Part shown: piece by piece, positions 53,461 to 64,000 of the stretch
How the letters are laid out: each line of letters opens with the position of its first letter
Position numbering within the stretch: position 1 is the stretch's first letter
Assembly (NCBI GenBank): GCA_012656075.1
Contig: JAAKBF010000159.1
Span: 1,178,001 to 1,242,000, forward strand
Length of the DNA: 64,000 nucleotides
DNA from: Phytophthora hibernalis
Taxonomy: Eukaryota > Oomycota > Peronosporomycetes > Peronosporales > Peronosporaceae
Reading direction: 5' to 3'
Translations under genes and position numbers: made by a program
The notes under the pieces: model-generated
The model's input: the letters and a program-made list of their open reading frames with translations, nothing else
What the model was told of the DNA's origin: nothing
Database searches by the model: none

Positions 53461-54173
53461 TTAAGAGCGGTCGGCGTGGCGCGCAGCCGCGTACTTCTCG
53501 AACGCCGTGGTCTGCGAAGATTGCCTGTACAACGGAGCAAACAAAAAACGTCAGCTCCTCGTTACAGTTCAACTGTTAAATGACCAACATACCAGAACGA
53601 CGCGGCGCACATGGCAGCACCAGCAGCAACACCGGCGCCGACACCCACACGCATGCTCTGCCTCACCATGCCAGGCACGACGCCCACGAGCGCGCCACCC
53701 ACCCCGGCGTTGATCGCGTCGTCCTTCTGGCGGATGGAAGCCGACAGGTACTCGCCCGTGGAGAAGATGCAGCCCACAGCAGCGAACACAAGCTGCATCA
53801 AACAATACACAAGATAAAGTCAGTGTTGGTGTTGACTTGAGCTCAGCGAGAGCCATCACATACCGAGCGCGTGCCCAGGTGCTTCAGTTGGTTCGAGAGC
53901 TTAGGCAGCTTGGCGCCTATACATAGCAACAGTATGATGATGAATGAGAATTCTGCACCGCAGCAGGGAAGAGCAAGACGAAGTGACGCACCAAGCTTGG
54001 GGATGGCCCACACGGACTCGACGGAGCCGATGGCGGCGCCGAAGAAGGCACCGGTGGCCTGTGCACAGAGAAGAAAGAAGTGCAATGAGTTAGGTATGCA
54101 TAGATGACTGAGTATGGAGGGGCAAACGCACCGTCGTGTACATGATCTTCTCGCTTCCAGCGGGTCCGTCCAT
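53461..54173 (-). CDS. NDUFA11: NDUFA11/Tim17-family complex I subunit, five exons
   Basis: Minus-strand exons in order: 54132-54173, 53992-54058, 53864-53916, 53593-53792 and 53461-53524. The four introns are 73, 75, 71 and 68 bp with GTGCGT or GTATGT donors and AG acceptors; the last has a good branch site (GCTGAC). The product is 141 residues, the same length as human NDUFA11. Text: ATGAFFGAAIGSVESVWAIP, then FAAVGCIFSTGEYLSASIRQ and KDDAINAGVGGALVGVVPG. This is the Tim17/Tim22/NDUFA11 pattern of four helices with small residues. It would be an inner-membrane accessory subunit of complex I. A simpler model ending at 53562 without the last intron is possible, but the spliced end (FWQSSQTTAFEKYAAARHAD) is more protein-like. 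Confidence 0.82.
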
Positions 54174-55328
54174 TTCGTTCCGAGCTGTTTGGTGTCGTGC
54201 GGCTCTCCGGGTCTGAGGCGATACTCGGCGAGGATTGGCTGAATATATCAATTGATTCTGGGGTCCAGCACCAGAAACATCGGGCTGTTCGTGAGGGTGG
54301 TTTATTAGTATAAGTTTAAGTGGTGGTTCTAATTTCTGTCTATCTTTGTGCTTGGGGCAATACGATAGTGTGTGAAGCTCTGCTGATGCATCGTGATTGC
54401 TAGTTGAAAACTACTCCAACACCCGTGAGAAGGCCACTGGCCGGCTCCAATTTCTGTTTTATCTCCCTATTCGGGAGGAAGAATTTTTGTTTTTGAGAGC
54501 TAAAAATTAAACAACAAGGTACAAAAGCATGATACGGTTTTTGCTCATTCCTAGAATTTTAAACACGAACTTTCATGACCATCAACACAAAAAGGTTTTT
54601 CTATGCGCAGGAGTGAAGCTGGTGAGCGAAGCCGATAAACGGAGCTGAAAAGTATGTTTCAAGTAAACAAAGCGTCAATTGCACAAGGTAAGTTGCAGGA
54701 CCTCATGAGAAAAGTTTCGACACGTCTCTGCTCGAGACAAGCACAGCAGGAAAGCCTGGCGCGTTAGGATTGATAATACCCTCCCATCAAATGTTGTCCT
54801 TATGTGTGAATGTGTCTGTGAGGGGAGGGGCATTCAGCACCTTTCTCGAGGAGCAAGGTACCTTATTGGCTTCCGTCCAGATCCAAATGTGCCTGAGCAA
54901 CCCCACGACGGTATATATGATTGAAAGCGACGCCCGCCTATAGCCCAATAGGAGTTGAAGCATTATCCAAACAGCGCTGTACTTTTCAGCATCAACTTCT
55001 TGTAAGCCAGCGCCACCTCCTCAAACACGTATCCAAGAGCCCCCACTCGAGTCATACCTGGCCTTCCAGCCGCTGGTGCACATACGCGGCTGTGTTGTTG
55101 TACATGATACCGTGATCTGAGTGAGAAATTCAACGTGCGCTGGCTCTTCTCTTGGAAACAGCGCACGTAGTCCACAATAGAGAGGTTTCGCAATGCCTAT
55201 TCCTTTCTCCTGTTCCCACAAACAGCCTATGGGTGAAGGAACGGAGGTGACGGATTTAGGCAGGCATTTCGCAGCTGTGTTTCTTCCACAGTCAAATCTG
55301 ATTGCGTCAAAACGCGATTCGACACCAG
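54174..55328. other. Intergenic region, no gene seen
   Basis: No convincing coding frame or repeat. This marks the change from the gene-rich block to repeat-rich DNA. Confidence 0.5.
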
Positions 55329-55347
55329 TCATTCAGCGAATTTAGCA

Positions 55348-55691
55348 ATGGACGACGTGCTCCCCTTCCTACTGGACCTGAAAAGCAAGGAGCTGTACGT
55401 CCTCCTGGCCATCTACTACCACCCGGAGCGACTCATCATCCCGACATCTGCTTTAACATCGCATATCTGGCTGACGCAAAGGCTGAGAAGGAGTTTCGCT
55501 TTGATGTTCGTGGCGTATGGGAGCTGGCCCGCCTGTTCGAACTCCCCGAGTTCGTCATCACCGCTGAGCGCATAAAACTGATGCTGTGTGCATCCTGCTG
55601 CGGAGAAGCAAACCATCTGAAGACGGCACAACGCGGAATGCCGGCGCCAAGCGGAGTGTTGGAGAATGACGGAGACGGGCAAAGCAATTGA
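55348..55691 (+). pseudogene. N-terminal fragment of a HARBI1-like (DDE) transposase
   Basis: From the ATG at 55348 the text MDDVLPFLLDLKSKELYVLL leads, after a one-base break at CCC 55440-55442, to DICFNIAYLADAKAEKEFRF then DVRGVWELARLFELPEFVIT. The last phrase resembles the opening helix-turn-helix of Harbinger-type DDE transposases common in oomycetes. No catalytic part follows, so it is truncated. An initiator-like TCATTCAGCGAATTT lies directly upstream (55329-55343). Identification is tentative. Confidence 0.45.
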
Positions 55692-56486
55692 TGGGGTCGA
55701 CACGGAGCGACGGGAAATGAGATTTTCCGCAGGAAAGACAGAGTCGGATCAGTCAACGGCTCCACCCCGTTTGCTTACGTTCTTGGGACAAGTCCTGCGA
55801 CATGAGAGCGACCCCGATAAGGGGCGACGTGTGCCTATCTGATCTAGACGGACCCCGATTTAGCAACTCGGTCACGTGATCAATGTAAATCTGGGCAACG
55901 ATGATGGGTAGGTACGACGGGAAGTGATAGGAAGAAAGCCAGAGAGCCAATGAATGATGAGGGAGACGCAGATAGGATAGGACAACATTAGCCGAATTCT
56001 CTTTGTGATATGCAAGTGGGTTTCCTTCGTTCCAAGAGCCAGCTGCCCCGACCGAGAAGAGCCCCAAGATAAATCGGCCCCGTCGTTCGCTGCTGGATCG
56101 ATGTACTCAACCCCACATCCCGTGCCCAATAGGAGGGACACGTTAAACGATACCGTCCGGGCGTTGCCGATAACCCGACGCCGAAGAACGCACGGGCCCG
56201 ATAACGCCGTGTACAACCGAGGAAACTCCGACCCGGTAACGCCGCACGACCAAGGTCAAAGAAGAGAGAACGTCGTCACGCACGAGTGAGACGTCAGAGC
56301 AAGAGCGACGCAGAGCGAGGAGAATCCGCGCTGCGCCTGAGAAGCACGCTTCATAGGTTCCTAACCAACTTGGACCACACCCCACCCAGAGATACGCTAT
56401 TCAAGAGCCGGGAATTTGACCGACGCTAGCGCGAAGGTTTTGTGCGAGGACGCCTTTACAGATTTCTGTTAAGGAGCTACTCCACT
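55692..56486. other. Repeat-like DNA with recurring CCCGATAA words, no gene seen
   Basis: CCCGATAA or close variants recur (near 55815, 56165 and 56200), as does the related ACCCGGTAACGCC near 56230. It may be the leader or LTR region of the element that encodes the next reading frame, but no second LTR copy is visible. Confidence 0.35.
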
Positions 56487-57343
56487 ATGGTTCCGCGACC
56501 CGGCAGTACTACTCCGAAAGGTGGGGTAACAATCAAGAAGGAACAGAAAGCAGGAGCGCCGTCGATCAGAAGGTCGTCGACGGCAAGCGGGCTCGAAGAG
56601 AGTCCCGACGCGTCGTGGAGCTCCGATGAAACCTTCACGACAGGCCATGGTGTCAGCAATCAAGAGGAGGCGTTCGAAGAACAGTTAGCCGTTCCTGATG
56701 AGGCTTCCCCAGAAGCCACCAAGGGTATCGACTCACGTCGAGACCCCTCCGTCCGAAGTCTGTAAGGACTGAAGACCAACAAACCCCGTCCGCTAAGCCC
56801 AAGCGCAAGAAAGGGAAGCCGAAGAAGAAGAAGCTGCGCGCGCCGGACTCGGTGGACGACATCCCGCTAAAGCCGGCCAGCATGGACGCGGGACGAGAGT
56901 ATACGGCCGACGAGATGTCCTACGGACTGAGTCGCGTCGAGCTGTTCAGACAGCTCGAGTGCCATCCGGTTTTGGACTTCCTCAAGCCGAAGCTGATCGG
57001 AGAGCTCCGAGGACCCAGTCCGATCCCCGTGCTGGAGGATCTCACGAGCGTACGCCTCGCGGCGTCGGCACTTTTCAAGATGCTGCGCGGTTCAGGCTTC
57101 GTGTTGGAGATGGAGAAGGTGTACGACTGGGACTTGTTGTCCTGGAAGGACGCGATTCACGTACTCATCGACCCCCTCGCGGTGCTGGTCGGAACAGTTG
57201 AAGCCCCGTCGCAGAGCCCACACAAGGACAGCTCGACCTCGACGCAGCCGCGTCCACCCGCCTCCTTACAGAGCTGCAACTCCGGCAATAGTGTCGAGTT
57301 GCCTAAACGGATTGTGGCGAAGCTGCTTCACGAAAATTGCTGA
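56487..57343 (+). CDS. Repetitive gag-like or unknown protein, one frame break
   Basis: It begins MVPRPGSTTPKGGVTIKKEQ, a Ser/Lys-rich head, and continues after a one-base break (near CCCC 56744-56747) through a basic KPKRKKGKPKKKKLRAPDSV stretch into a folded-looking part (ADEMSYGLSRVELFRQLECH, then DFLKPKLIGELRG). It stops at 57343. The style resembles the N-terminal part of oomycete retroelement gag proteins, but no zinc knuckle or polymerase follows. The next 0.7 kb (57344-58047) holds nothing I can name. Confidence 0.4.
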
Positions 57344-58047
57344 CGCGGTCGAAGCTTGCGCACGGTACGCCCGGACTACCAACTGTCGGAGGGGTACTCC
57401 GTTGATCTGGCGCGATCGAAACCTTGTAGTCACCTTGTGTACCCGACGGCTGGGCGGGTTACGCTCTTCCGGTGTTCGCGATGACGTTCCGTGGTGACCA
57501 AGGCGGGGGTTGGAGCTTGGTTGCTCCTTCCGGGGTCTAGGTGGGTGACGGCCACGCGGGTAATCTTCACGCGGTCGTCGGTGTGCTGCGATCGAGTCTT
57601 GGTTCAAGCCGATCGCGTGGGGGTGTATCCATTTCTTGTGCTGTTATAGCCCTTTCCGTTGCTTGCCGCCTCCTCTTGGCGGGATCTTGTGGTGAGATTG
57701 ACGTGCGAGCGTACCCTGGTCAAGCTATCCAGGTGTACGTCGTGTTCTTGGTTGACGTGGCGAGTTCTTCTTTGGGTAGGCCAATGTACCTCCTTCCCCG
57801 GTAGTCTAGAAAACACTTGCGTCTTGCAAGGCAAATCAGAATCTATTATACCAAAGTAAAGGTCCTAAAGTTCTCTCCCCATCTCGCTCTCTTCCTATCC
57901 CTCTTGCGTGCTTCCCGTTTGCGCATTGTACCTTGAACCTGATATTATGTACCAAGATCGCGATACCGTAACGAATTGATAGCTCCATTGTACCCACAAT
58001 CCATGTGATCGCCCGTACCGAAATGATTGCTCCAGATCAACCCCCGA

Positions 58048-58121
58048 GTTGGCAGGTTGCATGTTGGCAGATCGCGAGTTGGCAGATCGCGAGTTGGCAG
58101 ATCGCGAGTTGGCAGATCGCG
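58048..58121 (+). repeat. 15-bp tandem repeat, about five copies
   Basis: Three exact copies and one near copy of GTTGGCAGATCGCGA (58063-58121) are preceded by a diverged copy GTTGGCAGGTTGCAT (58048-58062). Neighbouring text (GATTGCACCAGATCGCG) shares parts of the unit. Confidence 0.88.
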
Positions 58122-58673
58122 TGTCTCAATGATTGCACCAGATCGCGTTTTGGAATGATTGCAACAGATTGCGTATCGGAATGATTGCGCCAGACGAATC
58201 AGGTCGGGGTGTACCCCATTGTTGGTACACCAGTCAGGTCTCGCCCAGATGTCACACAACCGGATGTAACCAGACACAGCTGCAGCTCTCGGGTCGCGAT
58301 CCACCAATCGTGATCATTTGGGTCCTCATGTCGTCTCCGATTGGTGAAGCTGTGCAAGAGTCAGACCACTTCACGTCACCAGTGTGAACACATCTCAGTA
58401 TGTGATCCCGTACCCGGCTCTATAAGACCGAGGGTATGGGTGCAAACGAGGGTTTAAACTCTCGGCCGGGAATTTATTATACCCGACCGAGACCTCGGTC
58501 ACTAAACTATCGTGGTCAGGGAATGTAATCCGCCGATCAGGACACGCCGGTCACTTTTTCAGCCGGGGCAACCTTGCCGACTGGCAACCGAGCGCCCCAA
58601 CACCACAACTGCCCCCGCCTCGACGCAAGGTCGCATAAGTAGTGCGCGTCGTGGCCCTTCACATCTTCGCGTC

Positions 58674-61590
58674 ATGGCTCATCCGTCGCGTCTTCTCAGC
58701 GACGCAACCGCTGCCGCTCTCCGTGCTATCGCCCCGGGCGACGATGAAAGCTTCTCCACCTTTATCATCTCAACCTCCTGCGCACCTTCAAACTCTTCGT
58801 TCCATCTTGCTTCAATACCCCAGGCACGATCGCCGGAGCCTGCCGATGCTCCTGCCGACGTTCCCAGCTCTGCTGAGGCCTCGGTCCCGCCTCCACAACA
58901 TCCTGCTGGTCCTCCTCCGGCTGACGATGGTGCAACCGAGGGCTCGACGCTTCGCACGCCTCTTTCATCGCCCGACGCCTCGCCATTCCTGGCATACCTG
59001 CTTCGCGGTACACCTGAGGCGGTCTCAGGACCCTTGGGCGCCCGGAACACTCGCCTTTCCTCGGTGGGATGTAAGACCGACCGCTCCTCCTCCGGTTGCC
59101 TCGACTGAGCCTTCGGTCCCTGGTTGAGCAACGTCTCCTCGAGTTGGGTCAACTCGTGGTTGGTGTGGCCCGTCAGCATCCTCGGCTTGTCGATTCGTCG
59201 CTCGACAGCCTGATGGAGCGCGCCACAGACCTCGGTGAGGTTCTGGTGGCTCCCGCCCAACTTCCGCCGGGTGAAGCCGAGCTCGTCGTCGACCTACGTA
59301 ACGAGGTGGCAGAGCTCAAGGCTCGACTTGTCGACACCGAGGACCGGCTCCAAACAGAGACGCAAGAACGCGAGAAGTTCGAGCGTTTCTGCACCCAGGC
59401 CTCGAGCGATGAGAGCCGTACTCGTGACTCTCTGGATAACTTCCGCCAGTCGTACATCGCTCTCAAGGACGAGCACCGCGCACCTGCGTCAAGCCAACGC
59501 CGCCATCACCGGCCACGACCGCATCATGTGGCTGTGTGCTGCTCGCGCGACCACGGCCGAGGCTTCGATGACATCGACGCCGTGAATCCTCCACCAGGAG
59601 CGCGAGCTTTTCAAGACTGGTGTGGTGGCCTATACGGACCAGGTGGCCAAGCATCGGGCCGCCCTCGAGGCTTCCGACCAAGCCTCGGTCGGTGCAGTTC
59701 CTTCTCAAGTTCAAGCCCTCGAAGGTCAAGTCGCCAGCTTGAAGCGGGCGAACTCCATTCTGCGTCGCCACGCTGCTCTCCACGAGCTCGATGTTGACAC
59801 CTTGGTGCTTGCTTCTGCTGGTACGTTCTGCTCGTCTCTTCTTGCCCCATCAGTCTTCTAAAGCTCTTCTTACCCTCGTTCAGGTATCACTGCGGACAAC
59901 ATCGACTGGGAATTGCTGGGCCTCGCACCTCCGAGCATCACTTCGAAGCGCAGTCGGAGTGTATCTTTGGAGGGCTCGGAAGGCAGCGACCAAGAGCCCA
60001 AAGCCTCGGACTCGGGGTCCAAACCTCCAGCAAAAGCAGCGTCGGCTGCTGGTGATGCCTCCGAGGATTCGGACGACCTGCCGCTCATTCCGTCTGTGTC
60101 CCAACGTCGAAGGAAATAGGCGCAAGCGTCTCCGACAGCAAGCATCTCCAACTCCGCCACAGCAGGCAACGTCGACGCGCCCTACTCAACTCCTCAAGTT
60201 CCGTTGGGGCCGTCGAAGTCGACTCTTCCTGCCAGCAAAGGTTGGGTCGTCCGTCTATGAGTTTGGGTGCCCTAGCTCAAAGGCACACGCCAAAACTTCG
60301 GTCAGTTCGCCACCACCTCTCCAGGCGTCTGGCTTTCCAGCAGGTTCGCTTCCGCGCCCCTCGGTCGGTTCATCTCCGGTGTCGCTGGCGCCATCGCCTC
60401 CTGCAGGGTCGCCACCGAGCCTTCCGTTGCCACTGCCCACGCATACGCCTGCCGCGGGGTTCTCTCTGCCTCACCCTCAGGCCGAAGACGTTGACTTGTC
60501 GGGGGATGGGGATGACACCGAGCCTTCGGCAACTGCGGTTCCTGCGTCCGGGTCACTCTCGTCGGCGTTGGTTTCGCCACCTTGTCGCGATGGCCGTCCG
60601 TCTCGAAGCGCCTCGGTGCTGGCATCATTACAATCGAAATTGGAGTTGGAGACCCTGGAGGCTTCGGACGATTTCATTATCGGTCCAAACTCGTCGCATG
60701 CGGCCTCTCAGGATCCGGCAGTACCGCAGTCAGTGTCTGCATTCCAGCCTTCGGCCGGATCAGCGGCTCTCGTACCGTTTTCAGCTGCGTTGGCCACTAC
60801 TCCGCCAGCTGCCTCGGTTGTGCTTTCACAGGCACCTCCGGCTCTATCTGACCTAATCTCGGCTGCTGCGCTCGTGTCGTCGTCGTCTTCGGCCGCGTCG
60901 TCAGTCTCGTCGGTGGCGACGACAGCTCCTCCGGCAGCGGTTGCGACCTCCAGACGCCATCCGTGCCGGCGGTGCCCTCGGTCACTACCCCTTCAGCATC
61001 ATCGGCCACTGCTGGATCGATTGTGGGGCCCACCGATGGTTCGCCGCCTCCTGCTGCTGCTCAAGGGCGTCCACCGGGATCTCGGTCTACCCAAGTGACA
61101 GCCACGCTCTCCACGGTTCCCGGCACCGACCCAAGCACTTTCGCACCTGTGGTGCCTACTGCGCCAGGGACACCGCCACAGCGCCTCGCTCTGATGGCCG
61201 GGCCGTATTTGATGCCTGGGTTTGTTGCCCCGGGTGCACAAGCGGCCTGGTGTCAGATTCACAATAGTAGCCTGACTCTGCCTATTACCAAAGGTGTCGA
61301 GTCCCGTGCTCGGTGACTGGCATCAAGCCATGGCGGATTGGGCCAATCCTGTCCACCTCTGGCAGCAAATGTGTTTGAAGATGACGGAACGGCCGTGTTG
61401 CCTTTCCATTGACCAGCACCCGCTTGGCACCAAAATCTCGACCCGTACCACCGGCCTGGCCCGGTCCATCAAGATGAGGCGCCAATTTCAGGGCATCCCC
61501 ACGAAGGCAGACGTTGGTCTAGCACTGTGGGAGCGCCGCCACTGGGTTCAAGTTGCTGCGGTCGAAGCATACTGTAATGGGGCCACTTGA
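58674..61590 (+). CDS. Repetitive coiled-coil and Ser/Pro-rich polyprotein, frame-damaged
   Basis: The start at 58674 (MAHPSRLLSDATAAALRAIA) precedes a Ser/Pro-rich part. A coiled coil follows (LVVDLRNEVAELKARLVDTE), then QVAKHRAALEASDQASVGAV. A likely intron at about 59821-59883 (GTACGT...TTCAG) joins LASAG to ITADNIDWELLGLAPPSITS. A long Ser/Pro/Ala-rich stretch runs to about 61.3 kb. The last part (WHQAMADWANPVHLWQQMCL then KADVGLALWERRHWVQVAAV) looks folded. Several frame changes, not all of one sign, break it. I take it for a multicopy, transposon-associated gene; function unknown. It ends 20 bp before an LTR. Confidence 0.4.
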
Positions 61591-61610
61591 CAGGGGCGAC
61601 CATTGTTCTC

Positions 61611-61991
61611 TGTGATGTGGTCCACACCATTGGTGTCCGTCACACGCGTGGTGTGTGGCACGTCAAGGACTTAATTCGTACTTCAGTCGTACTTAAGTGG
61701 TACGTCAGTTGTATTAAAGCAGTAGATCTAAATGGGTGGTCCCCATTAGGACAGATCAGATCAGACAGGGATTCAGTATGCAGATAGTTAGCAGTAGTTA
61801 GAACTACAACAGTGTTCTTAATATAAATCAGTTTAACTCTAACCCGGAAGTTCGCAAGTCAATTGGTACTCGGTACCATATTGGACAGGAAGGCCAGGCC
61901 TTTGCAAGCTTACAGCAGGAACGCTAGGCGTCTGTTGTGGTTAGCGCGTTAACGCTTCCTCTAAAGCTAAGGTGTGTGTGACCCCGTCACA
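61611..61991 (+). repeat. 5' LTR of the Gypsy element
   Basis: It starts TGTGATGTGG and ends CCGTCACA, with TGTGA/TCACA inverted ends and a length of 381 bp. A TATA-like AATATAAA lies near 61820. The right border is fixed by the primer-binding site three bases later; the left border by the matching end only. Confidence 0.72.
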
Positions 61992-61993
61992 CC

Positions 61994-62001
61994 TGGTAGC
62001 A
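61994..62001 (+). other. Primer-binding site, initiator tRNA-Met type
   Basis: TGGTAGCA directly after the LTR is complementary to a tRNA 3' end TGCTACCA, as in initiator tRNA-Met of many eukaryotes. Only eight bases match, so the tRNA assignment is tentative. Confidence 0.55.
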
Positions 62002-62056
62002 CTTGTAGTCACTCCCGCGACCGGCGCAAATTACTACAATCAAGATCTCTCTGAGA

Positions 62057-62990
62057 ATGGACAACTCAGGGAGCCGGCTGCCGTCCCGACAGGACTTTCC
62101 TCACCTCTCAGATGCCCACTGGGCTACGCTGGAGAAGATGGTTAGTCTCCTGGGTGAGGCAGCATTCGCAGGATTCCCCAACCTGCATCAACAGAGGGCG
62201 AGCGTGGAACGCTTCGAAATGTACGAGTCGTCGTTGGTTGCCCACGTGAGCGCTGCAGCGTAGGAAGCTGCTCACGACAATGCGAGCTGAGGCGCAGAGT
62301 GCGGCGCAGGCGAGCCCCTCGGGTCCTGCTCCGTACGCTGCGCGACAAGGAACAACGAGGCCCGTCAAGATGTTGGTGCTGACATTTGATGGCAAAGAAA
62401 GCAGACAGTCTTGTCTTGTGGATTCGAGAGACCACGATAGCGCTGAGCGCTGGGGGGATCTACGAGTCCAGAGACCAAGTCACATTCGCGCTTTCCAACC
62501 TGGGAGGACGTGCACGCGCATGGGCGACACCACGAGAGACGTCGTATCCGGTGTATTTTACCTCGTGGGCGTTCATGGAACACGAGCCGCGTTCGACATT
62601 CCTCTTGGCCAATGTGGCCTATCGCTATCGACCGATCTACTTGCGCTGCAAGCAAGGCAAGCGTACGCTTCAAGACTACGTCATCATTGAAAGTCTTCGG
62701 CTGTTTGCGGAAGAACTCTGTCTGACAATACCCGGCCGAACGCCGTTCATGAAGACCGTAACCTTGACGTCGTTCAGAGAGGGAGCGCTCGCCATAGCGG
62801 CCTCGAGATTCTGCAATTCAATGCGGTGGTGTTGTCATGTTGGAAGAGCATTGCGTGTGATCGGCGCAGGGGTATGCAGGTCGCTCGGATACGGTCAATG
62901 ACCCTCCCATGAAGATCTCGTCGTCTGAATCGACTCGACCTCAGCTTAACCAACGCGCGAGTGGTTGTTGCTTTGGATGCAACCTGCTTG
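62057..62990 (+). pseudogene. Gypsy gag remnant, ending near a CCHC zinc knuckle
   Basis: The opening MDNSGSRLPSRQDFPHLSDA ends at a stop (62261). In later frames come the gag core (VTFALSNLGGRARAWATPRE, LRCKQGKRTLQDYVI, TVTLTSFREGALAIAASRF) and, near 62960-63015, the zinc knuckle CCFGCNLLGHIRRNC (CX2CX4HX4C). Stops and frame changes separate the blocks. Confidence 0.8.
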
Positions 62991-63200
62991 GTCACATCCG
63001 TCGGAACTGTCCCTCGAACCCGCAAAGGTAGGCAAGGCCAGGGCGGCTCTGCCGTCCCTGAACACGATCGAATCTGCGAGGTCGGAAAACGACGTCTCCA
63101 AGTAGGTGCGGGACGCCCTGCTGGGTGGCTTCGCTCCCTCGAGGTCGGTCGCTCAGCCACATCCGCCTCCTGAAGAGCAAGTTCCAGGGACGACAATGTT

Positions 63201-63703
63201 GTGTCTCCCGTGGCCACCGCACGGCCCAACCTCGTGGTCATCACTGCCAGCGTTAAAGTGTACGACGAACCGCTGACGATCCTGATTGAGATTGATTCGG
63301 TAGCGTCCTACACTATTTCGCCACAAAGTTTAGTGTGGCCAGGAACAGTGCATTGTACGCTAGTGCTTTGGAAGCATATAAGAATAATTCCAATGTATCT
63401 GTTCGCCTGGCGACTTAAACCATCTTGTCTACGCGAAAGGTTCTTCTATCCTTGAACGTCAAGTTTGACGACTTCAACTCAGTCGAACCGTTCATTGTCC
63501 TTGACATGGATGATCGGTACGATCTTATCCTCGGCATGCCTTGGTTGACAAAGCACGAGCCGTGGATCGACTGGAAAAGTCGCACCATCGGTGCTAGTCA
63601 CAAGCCCCTCGCGGACAGAGCCCTGGCGGGCCATATCCCCTCCTCTTCCCGGGACGGGTTTGTGCACGAGCATCGCATGCCACGCGGCGAATGGCACTAC
63701 TGA
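63201..63703 (+). pseudogene. Gypsy aspartic protease remnant
   Basis: Two frames hold the two halves. The first (VVITASVKVYDEPLTILIEI then DSVAS) covers the active-site strand, where the expected D-[ST]-G reads DSV. The second contains FIVLDMDDRYDLILGMPWL and KHEPWIDWKSRTI, the typical flap-to-end text of Gypsy proteases. Inactive by mutation and frame change. Confidence 0.78.
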
Positions 63704-64000
63704 AATACTCGATCTGCCTTCGGCGTTGCCGTCCGCGTGCCTTGCATCTTCGAGAGATCAAGAGCCTTCGGTGGATGTGGAAGAATGTACGGAGGTTCCG
63801 TGTGTGTCTCACGATGAGGCTCATGGATCTCTCAAGATCGAGAGCGTCGCTCAGGCCCGTGGAGCCGGCGATGGACAAGTCGCTGGAGCTGTAGCTCGGG
63901 CAGGGACTTCCACGCTCAGGCTGGTTCAGTTGCAGGAAGGTCACACTGCGGGCGGTCCCTTCGGGCAAGATGACAGCACCAGATGTATTAGATGTTCTCA

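Larger units (their letters stand above)
61611..64000 (+). mobile_element. Ty3/Gypsy LTR retrotransposon, 5' part, decayed
   Basis: It begins with an LTR at 61611 and continues through gag and protease to the window edge; reverse transcriptase and integrase would lie beyond 64000. Stops and frame changes interrupt gag and protease, so the copy is dead. Confidence 0.85.

Noticed and set aside
58048..58121. CRISPR-like array
   Set aside because: The units are directly adjacent with no spacers, and the genome is eukaryotic.
1..64000. tRNA or rRNA genes
   Set aside because: I saw no sequence with a convincing tRNA cloverleaf or rRNA core by eye; a covariance-model scan would be needed to be sure.

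Overview
This window is nuclear DNA from an oomycete, most likely a Phytophthora or a close relative in the Peronosporales. Three signs support this. Four tandem elicitin-like genes with the six-cysteine elicitin core open the window. The oomycete initiator (consensus TCATTYYNCAWTTT) sits just upstream of several starts, twice as the identical 16-mer TCATTCTGCAATTTGC. Genes are compact, introns are short (61-101 bp), and gene-dense stretches alternate with repeat-dense ones. The species cannot be named from the sequence alone.

Layout. 1-4 kb: four elicitin-like genes, all +. 4-9.3 kb: decayed coding remnants, including a sugar-transporter (MFS) pseudogene, and AT-rich DNA. 9.3-14.4 kb: a nest of inverted-repeat elements. 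A perfect 63-bp inverted repeat encloses a coiled-coil gene, a second 58-bp inverted-repeat element and a 1556-bp hAT-like element with an 8-bp target duplication. 14.9-18.9 kb: an ankyrin-repeat gene split by a 3214-bp Mutator-like element (MULE) with a 9-bp target duplication and a spliced, SWIM-containing transposase. 19.5-54.2 kb: a gene-rich stretch with a cystinosin homologue, a small conserved-looking protein, a giant IQ/ankyrin/WW/TPR protein, an Argonaute pseudogene, a protein kinase, a WDR81 (BEACH-WD40) homologue, an NDUFA4/B12D-like protein, TMEM65 with an EF-hand, TMEM42, a giant EF-hand protein built from six copies of a W-[LIV]-[EK]-L-L-D module, an EGF-like secreted protein, and an NDUFA11/Tim17-family complex I subunit. 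55-64 kb: repeat-dense DNA with a HARBI1-like transposase fragment, repetitive coiled-coil and low-complexity polyproteins, a 15-bp tandem repeat, and the 5' LTR, gag and protease of a decayed Ty3/Gypsy element cut by the window edge.

The key point for anyone using this sequence is frame breaks. Fifteen frame breaks in six otherwise well-preserved genes can each be explained by one missing base inside a homopolymer of 3-7 bases, and none needs an extra base. This looks like uncorrected long-read consensus error rather than gene death, so these genes are annotated as probably intact. By contrast the Argonaute, MFS and ankyrin remnants and the LTR element carry stops and mixed indels and look truly decayed.

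Themes. Mitochondrial membrane genes (TMEM65, NDUFA11-like, NDUFA4/B12D-like) and calcium-related modules (EF-hands in two genes, at least ten IQ motifs in a third) share the 22-54 kb stretch. Shared regulation is not shown. The most unusual items are the six-module EF-hand giant, the EF-hand on TMEM65, and the nested transposons.
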